Part shown: positions 19,951 to 23,581 of the stretch, piece after piece | Layout: each line of letters begins with the position of its first letter | Position numbering within the stretch: the stretch's first letter is position 1 | Source of the DNA: Thiopontia sp964344435 | Lineage (GTDB): Bacteria > Pseudomonadota > Gammaproteobacteria > GCF-002020875 | Direction: 5' to 3' | NCBI GenBank assembly: GCA_964344435.1 | Contig: CAYFNH010000030.1 | Coordinates: 1 to 23,581, forward strand | DNA: 23,581 nucleotides | Position numbers and translations under genes: made by a program | Notes under the pieces: generated by a model | Databases searched by the model: none | Told to the model about the DNA's origin: nothing | What the model saw: the letters and a program-made list of their open reading frames with translations, nothing else

Positions 19951-20493
19951 ATGGAAAAGACTGCACCCACAGACAATCTGGTAATCACCGCACTGGGCGA
20001 GGATCGCCCCGGCATCATCAATGAACTCTCTCGCATCGTACTGGAGCAGAAGGGGAACATCCTCGACAGCCGGATGACCGTTTTGGGTGGAGAGTTTGCC
20101 ATTCTGCTGCTGGTATCGGGAAAGTGGGACACCATTGCCCGGCTGGAGGCCTCTCTGCCCAAGTTTCAGGAGAAGCTGGAGCTGACCATCCTGACCAAAC
20201 GCACCTCGGATCGACCCAACAAGGTTCAGTATCTGCCCTACCATGTAGAAGTGATCTCCATCGACCATCCCGGCATTGTCCACAAGGTGGCGGATTTTTT
20301 CTCCTCCCGGCAGATCAATGTAGAGGAGATGAACACCAGCAGCCACCATGCTCCTCACACCGGAACCCCGATGTTTATACTCAACATGGTACTGGGCGTT
20401 CCACAAAAGCAGTCGGTTACCCAACTGCGGGAGAACTTTCTCGACTTTTGTGATGCAGAAAACCTGGATGGGCTACTGGAGCCGATCAAATAG
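19951..20493 (+). CDS. gcvR: Glycine cleavage system transcriptional repressor, double ACT domain
   Basis: Two-ACT-domain regulator of 180 residues. The first ACT domain (about 10-85) opens with NLVITALGEDRPGIINELSRIV and the second (about 97-175) with HVEVISIDHPGIVHKVADFF; the D-x-P-G-I turns are the amino-acid binding signature. In E. coli GcvR has no DNA-binding domain and acts by binding GcvA to repress the glycine cleavage genes. It is the only gene on the plus strand here, divergent from dapA as in many gammaproteobacteria, and ends 18 nt before the convergent Hpt gene. The peroxiredoxin gene (bcp) often found next to it is absent. The ribosome site is weak. Confidence 0.9.
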   Translation: MEKTAPTDNLVITALGEDRPGIINELSRIVLEQKGNILDSRMTVLGGEFAILLLVSGKWDTIARLEASLPKFQEKLELTILTKRTSDRPNKVQYLPYHVEVISIDHPGIVHKVADFFSSRQINVEEMNTSSHHAPHTGTPMFILNMVLGVPQKQSVTQLRENFLDFCDAENLDGLLEPIK

Positions 20494-20511
20494 AGCGGTT
20501 CCAGAAAGCGG

Positions 20512-20826
20512 CTACAGAATCTTTCCCAACGCTGCAATCAAATCCAGTGCCAGTTGCGGCACCGTATCGAACTGCTCCCCGTCGATTGCCAACTGTAGTG
20601 TCTCTGCCTTTTGGGCAATCAGGGTAAAACCGAAGGATCCGGCACTTCCCTTGACCGTATGCGCAGTCTTGCGCAACGCCTCCCACTCGCTGTTGTCCAG
20701 CGCAGTGTTGAGCGCAGCGTGGTAGTTGGCTGCACTCTGCTTGAATATGGCCATCAACTCCTCATCCACCTCCTGACCTATATCCGATGCAGGGCTACCC
20801 TGCTGCTGTGAATACATACTGCTCAA
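20512..20826 (-). CDS. Orphan Hpt (histidine phosphotransfer) protein
   Basis: A 104-residue, all-helical Hpt domain with the phosphorylatable histidine H56 in the signature AHTVKGSAGSFGF; the following E-T-L-Q-L-A-I helix fits the four-helix bundle. It has no kinase, receiver or other domain and no kinase gene is next to it. A TTG start at 20826 has GGAG 7 nt upstream; the in-frame ATG three codons later is poorly spaced from that site, so I prefer TTG. It faces gcvR tail to tail. It could shuttle phosphate between the receivers encoded further left in this window or serve an unlinked hybrid kinase. Confidence 0.88.
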   Translation of the reverse strand: MSSMYSQQQGSPASDIGQEVDEELMAIFKQSAANYHAALNTALDNSEWEALRKTAHTVKGSAGSFGFTLIAQKAETLQLAIDGEQFDTVPQLALDLIAALGKIL

Positions 20827-20878
20827 AACACCTCTCCAACTCTTTTTTCAATCACTTCCAATACAATGACAGTCCTGA

Positions 20879-21931
20879 TTATCCCAACTTCGGCCATGCC
20901 GAGATCACTGCCTTGACCAGGGTCGCCAACGGGATGGCAAAGAATACCCCCCAGAACCCCCAGATACCACCAAAGAAGAGCACCGCCACGATAATCGCAA
21001 CCGGATGCAGGTTAACCACCTCGGAAAAGAGCAGCGGAACCAGCACATTGCCATCCAGCGCCTGAATCACCCCGTAGACCAGCATCACGGTTCCCAGGTC
21101 ACCACTCCAGCCAAACTGGTAGAAGGCAACCGCTGCCACCGGCAGAGTGACCACCGTTGCCCCAACGAACGGAACCAACACCGAGAGCCCGACCAGTACC
21201 CCGAGCAGGGCCGCATACTGCAGCTGAAAAAAGATGAAACCGAGATAGGTGACAACCCCGACAATCAACATCTCCCAGAATTTCCCGTGGATATAGTTAC
21301 CAATTTGCAGGTCGACCTCATGCCACACCTGCTCCGCCAGAGAGCGATCTCTTGGCAGAAATGAGGTAAGCCAGGCAAACAGGGTACGCTTGTCCTTGAG
21401 CATAAAGAAGACCAGCATCGGCACCAGCACCAGATAGATCAGCACGGTGATGATGCCTGGAATGAAGGCAAGACTGCGAGAGAGGGTCTGCTGGGCAAAC
21501 TCGGTCATCGAACGACTGGCGGTATTAACGATCTCGGTCAGTTGCTCTGCACTGACCAGTGCCGGGTAATTCTCCGGAAGTTGACTCAGAAGCACTCTCC
21601 CCGCCTGAACCATCTCCGGAACGGTAGCCAGAAACTGGGTAACCTGACGCGAGAGCAGCGGTAACAGCACCACAATGAGAAAGATGAAGAGCGCCAGAAA
21701 CAGTAGATAGACTAGGGCAATCGCCAGTGAATTTCCCACCCCCTTGGCCTTGAGCTGCTCAATCGGGGTATCCATCAGATAGGCCAGAACGATTGCAATC
21801 AGAACCGGTCCCAGCATCTGCCCGAACAGCAGCACCACAGCAAACAGGGTCGCCAGCAACAGCAGCAGGATCACCAACTGCGGGTTGGAGAGGTTGCGCT
21901 CAAACCAGCGAAGTAAAATATTGTCCGACAT
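20879..21931 (-). CDS. AI-2E family transporter / PerM-like permease
   Basis: Polytopic inner-membrane protein of about 350 residues. By eye there are about seven or eight hydrophobic segments: a paired N-terminal set (25-60), one near 70-95, an extracytoplasmic stretch (about 100-150), one near 160-185, and a C-terminal cluster (225-340) containing GVLVGLSVLVPFVGATVV and IWGFWGVFFAIPLATL, typical of the family. Members have been linked to autoinducer-2 export and to cation/proton exchange, so the family name does not fix the substrate. I choose the ATG at 21931, with AGGA 8 nt upstream, over a TTG at 21949 that overlaps the preceding gene. It follows the small unknown gene by 14 nt. Confidence 0.9.
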   Translation of the reverse strand: MSDNILLRWFERNLSNPQLVILLLLLATLFAVVLLFGQMLGPVLIAIVLAYLMDTPIEQLKAKGVGNSLAIALVYLLFLALFIFLIVVLLPLLSRQVTQFLATVPEMVQAGRVLLSQLPENYPALVSAEQLTEIVNTASRSMTEFAQQTLSRSLAFIPGIITVLIYLVLVPMLVFFMLKDKRTLFAWLTSFLPRDRSLAEQVWHEVDLQIGNYIHGKFWEMLIVGVVTYLGFIFFQLQYAALLGVLVGLSVLVPFVGATVVTLPVAAVAFYQFGWSGDLGTVMLVYGVIQALDGNVLVPLLFSEVVNLHPVAIIVAVLFFGGIWGFWGVFFAIPLATLVKAVISAWPKLG

Positions 21932-21945
21932 CACCTCTTTCCTGC

Positions 21946-22284
21946 TCAAGACTCCAGATAACGTTGATAGTGGTTGCGAAAGATCTCCTCCAACTCATCA
22001 ATCACCGCTACCGCATCACGTCCACTCACCAGGTGGGCACTCATCAGGTCGGCCCCCTGTTTCAACAGCTGCTCGTGTTTCAGCATAGGGTAGGTCTTGG
22101 CCAATCGCTGCAGCGCATGGATCACCTTCTCCTGCTCCGGACGGGGAATCTCCAGAGGAGTCTGCTTCTCCTGTTCAACCGGCTCGCTGTTCTGCTGCAG
22201 AAATTCTGCAAAATAGAGCAGGGCCTGCTGCTCTTGATGGGGCAGCGCACGGTAGATCTGCTGCAAGCGCTCCAATTCACTCAT
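21946..22284 (-). CDS. Small protein of unknown function
   Basis: A 112-residue, highly charged, probably all-helical soluble protein that I do not recognise with certainty. The N-terminus (ERLQQIYRALPHQEQQALLYFAEFL) recalls the short helical LP-x-x-x-Q-x-x-LL-x-FxEFL motif of DUF2281-like or antitoxin-like proteins. A linker rich in Glu, Pro and Gln follows (about 30-50). The C-terminal part (about 50-110) has ALQRLAKTYPMLKHEQLL and AVIDELEEIFRNHYQRYLE, predicted helices. No toxin-like gene is adjacent. It sits 14 nt before the PerM-like gene and after a stem-loop, so it is probably co-transcribed with the permease. Coding status is supported by length, position and spacing. Confidence 0.75.
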   Translation of the reverse strand: MSELERLQQIYRALPHQEQQALLYFAEFLQQNSEPVEQEKQTPLEIPRPEQEKVIHALQRLAKTYPMLKHEQLLKQGADLMSAHLVSGRDAVAVIDELEEIFRNHYQRYLES

Positions 22285-22306
22285 GCACTACACTCACCCT
22301 CTCCCA

Positions 22307-22335
22307 ATGTGCACCGTATTGGCTACGGTGAACAT
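22307..22335. repeat. Stem-loop immediately after the LysR stop codon
   Basis: ATGTGCACCGTA and TACGGTGAACAT pair as a 12-bp stem with one internal mismatch (G·A) around the loop TTGGC. The inner 7 bp (CACCGTA/TACGGTG) are perfect. On the transcribed minus strand it begins at the very next base after the LysR TGA and is followed by TGGGAGAGGG, not by a T-run. It is therefore not a classical intrinsic terminator; an RNA-processing or stability element is as likely. Confidence 0.6.
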
Positions 22336-23244
22336 TCAGGATTTATTGCTATGGGTTTCGCAATACTCCTTGGCAAACTCAAGCAGCTCATCCATCGCCC
22401 GCAGACGAAACTTCTGCTTCTGATGCACAAAGGAGAAGGGGCGCACCATGTGTGGATCAAGTCGAATCATCTTCACTGTGCCCAACTGCAGCTCTTTCTG
22501 GATCGAGGCACGAGAGATGATGGTGATCCCGATACCGGACTCAACGGCCCCCTTGATCGCCTCGGGGCTACCCAGTTCCATGATTACATTCAGATCCGCC
22601 GGATTGACTCCCGCCTCGGTCAAATAATCATGAATCACCTCACGAGTACCCGAACCCTCTTCACGCCAGATATAGGGGTACTCCTTGATCTCATCAATCT
22701 GAATGGCCTCTTTGGCCGACAGTGGATGATCCGGTGGAGTAATCAGCACCAACTCATCCTCTCGACAGAGGTCGAGTTGCAGCTTCTTGTTGGCCACCGG
22801 TGCCTCGACAATACCGAGGTCAATAACATTGTTTTCCACCATGGAGACAACACTGTCGGTATTGCCCACTTTGAGTCGTACTGTGACCGAGGGGTGCTTT
22901 TCGTGAAAACGCCCCAACATATTGGGCACCATATATTCGGCAATCGTGGTACTGGCACCGACAATCAATACCCCACTGACCTCACCGGTCATCTCCCGTA
23001 CCGCATTGTCCATCTCTCCATAGAGATCGAGAATCCGTTCCGCATACCCATAGACCCGTTCGCCCGCCTCGGTCAAGGTGATACGGTTGTGGGTACGGTC
23101 AAACAGCCGGGTATTGAAATAGTCTTCCAGCTGGCGCACCTGGAAGGTGACCGCCGGTTGGGTCATATGGAGCGACTCCGCTGCCTTGGTAAAGCTGAGC
23201 ATGCGGGCAACGGTGTGAAATACTTGTAATCTTCGATCTGCCAT
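22336..23244 (-). CDS. LysR-family transcriptional regulator
   Basis: A 302-residue LysR-type regulator. The N-terminal winged helix-turn-helix (about 1-65) has the family pattern LQVFHTVARMLSFTKAA, TQPAVTFQVRQLE and LFDRTHNRITLTEAG. A linker helix (66-90) leads to the substrate-binding-protein-like effector domain (about 92-295), with GASTTIAEYMVP, DLGIVEAPV, WREEGSGTRE and SGIGITIISRA. The effector is unknown; the sequence is of the CysB/CbbR-like general type and I cannot assign a regulon. LysR proteins often control a divergent neighbour, but the next 230 nt upstream hold no convincing gene. A CTTTATC/GATAAAG dyad just upstream of the start could serve autoregulation. Confidence 0.92.
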   Translation of the reverse strand: MADRRLQVFHTVARMLSFTKAAESLHMTQPAVTFQVRQLEDYFNTRLFDRTHNRITLTEAGERVYGYAERILDLYGEMDNAVREMTGEVSGVLIVGASTTIAEYMVPNMLGRFHEKHPSVTVRLKVGNTDSVVSMVENNVIDLGIVEAPVANKKLQLDLCREDELVLITPPDHPLSAKEAIQIDEIKEYPYIWREEGSGTREVIHDYLTEAGVNPADLNVIMELGSPEAIKGAVESGIGITIISRASIQKELQLGTVKMIRLDPHMVRPFSFVHQKQKFRLRAMDELLEFAKEYCETHSNKS

Positions 23245-23247
23245 GGC

Positions 23248-23276
23248 CTTTATCTACACTATCGTTTTGGATAAAG
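23248..23276. promoter_or_regulatory. Inverted repeat overlapping the LysR ribosome site, candidate operator
   Basis: CTTTATC (23248-23254) and GATAAAG (23270-23276) form a perfect 7-bp dyad with a 15-nt centre, starting 3 nt upstream of the LysR start codon. The dyad spans the AAAGG ribosome site. Its size suits a dimeric regulator, so autoregulation is possible. Confidence 0.35.
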
Positions 23277-23280
23277 AGCG

Positions 23281-23310
23281 TTTATACCATAAAGATCTCC
23301 GATACTCCAA
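23281..23310 (-). promoter_or_regulatory. Possible promoter for the LysR gene
   Basis: On the minus strand TTGGAG (23305-23310) and TATAAA (23281-23286) are separated by 18 nt, a fair -10 with a poor -35. Transcription would start near 23274, inside the CTTTATC/GATAAAG dyad. Confidence 0.3.
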
Positions 23311-23478
23311 TAGACCCCATAATATTTCAGAGAACTTTAAACGGCTACGCAAAACATGGCTGAAATGGCAATCACAAGAGGCTGTTCCATACACTTTGCT
23401 GGGGCCCCCTGTGTTGAACTACGGGTGGAGATTCTGAGACAGACAATACTGTGGTTGGGGTACTAGATCCGAAACAGG

Positions 23479-23581
23479 CTATTGAAGATTCAGCGGTATT
23501 TTGAACACATCCTTACTCAAAACTTCCCCAGCTGCAAATATGAGTGCAACCACCCCCAACACCTCTTCCTCTTCCTCTTCC
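23479..23581 (-). CDS. Possible C-terminal fragment of a protein entering from the right edge
   Basis: On the minus strand a frame is open from the window edge to a TAG at 23479-23481, about 33 codons. It would begin with alternating GAA and GAG codons (a Glu run from the hexanucleotide repeat), then a hydrophobic stretch VLGVVALIFAAGEVL and end SKDVFKIPLNLQ. An acidic tract before a membrane-like segment is conceivable for a real protein tail, but the frame is too short to prove coding, and I recognise no family. Confidence 0.22.
   Translation of the reverse strand, partial: EEEEEEVLGVVALIFAAGEVLSKDVFKIPLNLQ
23563..23581. repeat. Hexanucleotide simple repeat (CTCTTC) running off the window edge
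   Basis: Three consecutive copies of CTCTTC (GAAGAG on the minus strand) followed by one more C end the window, so the full length is unseen. Unit length divisible by three would keep a reading frame open and, on the minus strand, would add Glu-Glu per copy. Confidence 0.65.

Larger units (their letters stand above)
23245..23478. other. Intergenic region upstream of LysR, no supported gene
   Basis: About 230 nt, more AT-rich than the coding sequence around it, up to a possible protein tail at 23479. It holds the LysR dyad and candidate promoter described separately and a GGGGCCCC palindrome at 23401-23408. A 64-codon plus-strand frame beginning at 23243 overlaps the LysR start and looks random. 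I see no RNA gene. Confidence 0.5.

Noticed and set aside
15484..21931. A complete AI-2 quorum system from the LsrG-like protein and the AI-2E family permease
   Set aside because: The permease family name is historical and its substrates vary; no lsr kinase, repressor or importer is present, and the two genes are about 5 kb apart in different transcripts.
21793..23229. 478-codon plus-strand frame opposite LysR and the small gene
   Set aside because: It runs antisense through three minus-strand genes; the His- and Leu-rich composition is what antisense frames of GC-rich genes give.
23243..23437. 64-codon plus-strand frame divergent from LysR
   Set aside because: It begins at the ATG inside the LysR start region, has no ribosome site, and its sequence resembles translated AT-rich spacer.

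Overview
The window looks like a tightly packed chromosomal segment from a gammaproteobacterium. The main evidence is the dapA–bamC pair divergent from gcvR, a full-length four-domain PurL of the enterobacterial type, and an AroG-type DAHP synthase. The base composition is moderately GC-rich by eye. The many signalling genes and a single-anchor (type B) succinate dehydrogenase/fumarate reductase suggest a free-living or facultatively symbiotic respiratory organism, perhaps a sulfur oxidiser, but the genus cannot be fixed. I see no tRNA, rRNA, CRISPR array, insertion sequence or prophage gene.

Layout, in the direction of transcription. Nearly everything is on the minus strand, so it runs from high to low coordinates; gcvR is the only plus-strand gene. 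From the right edge: a simple repeat and a possible protein tail (23479-23581), a LysR regulator (22336-23244), a perfect-looking stem-loop, a small unknown protein, an AI-2E/PerM permease and an orphan Hpt protein. gcvR converges on the Hpt gene and diverges from dapA. The next run is dapA, bamC, a heptad-repeat spacer, an MBL-fold hydrolase, an iron-type alcohol dehydrogenase and an LsrG-like monooxygenase. It continues with a FIST-domain sensor, a GAF histidine kinase and a receiver protein, then purL, a short-chain dehydrogenase, a receiver–histidine kinase and a second receiver. Last come aroG, an Aer-like chemoreceptor broken by a frameshift and an amber codon, a third receiver, yidD, sdhC and the first 360 codons of sdhA.

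How the genes fit together. Housekeeping genes (purine, aromatic and lysine biosynthesis, outer-membrane assembly, respiration) are interleaved with a dispersed set of signalling proteins: one FIST sensor, two kinases, four receiver domains, one Hpt and one chemoreceptor. None of the receivers has a DNA-binding or enzymatic output domain. Two related pairs stand out. Two stand-alone receivers are more than half identical and share an unusual FEKPFFE ending. Two other receivers share a long insertion after the first helix. The best candidate for a little-described system is this FIST/GAF-kinase/insert-receiver set, possibly a phosphorelay sensing a small ligand or gas; that is inference.
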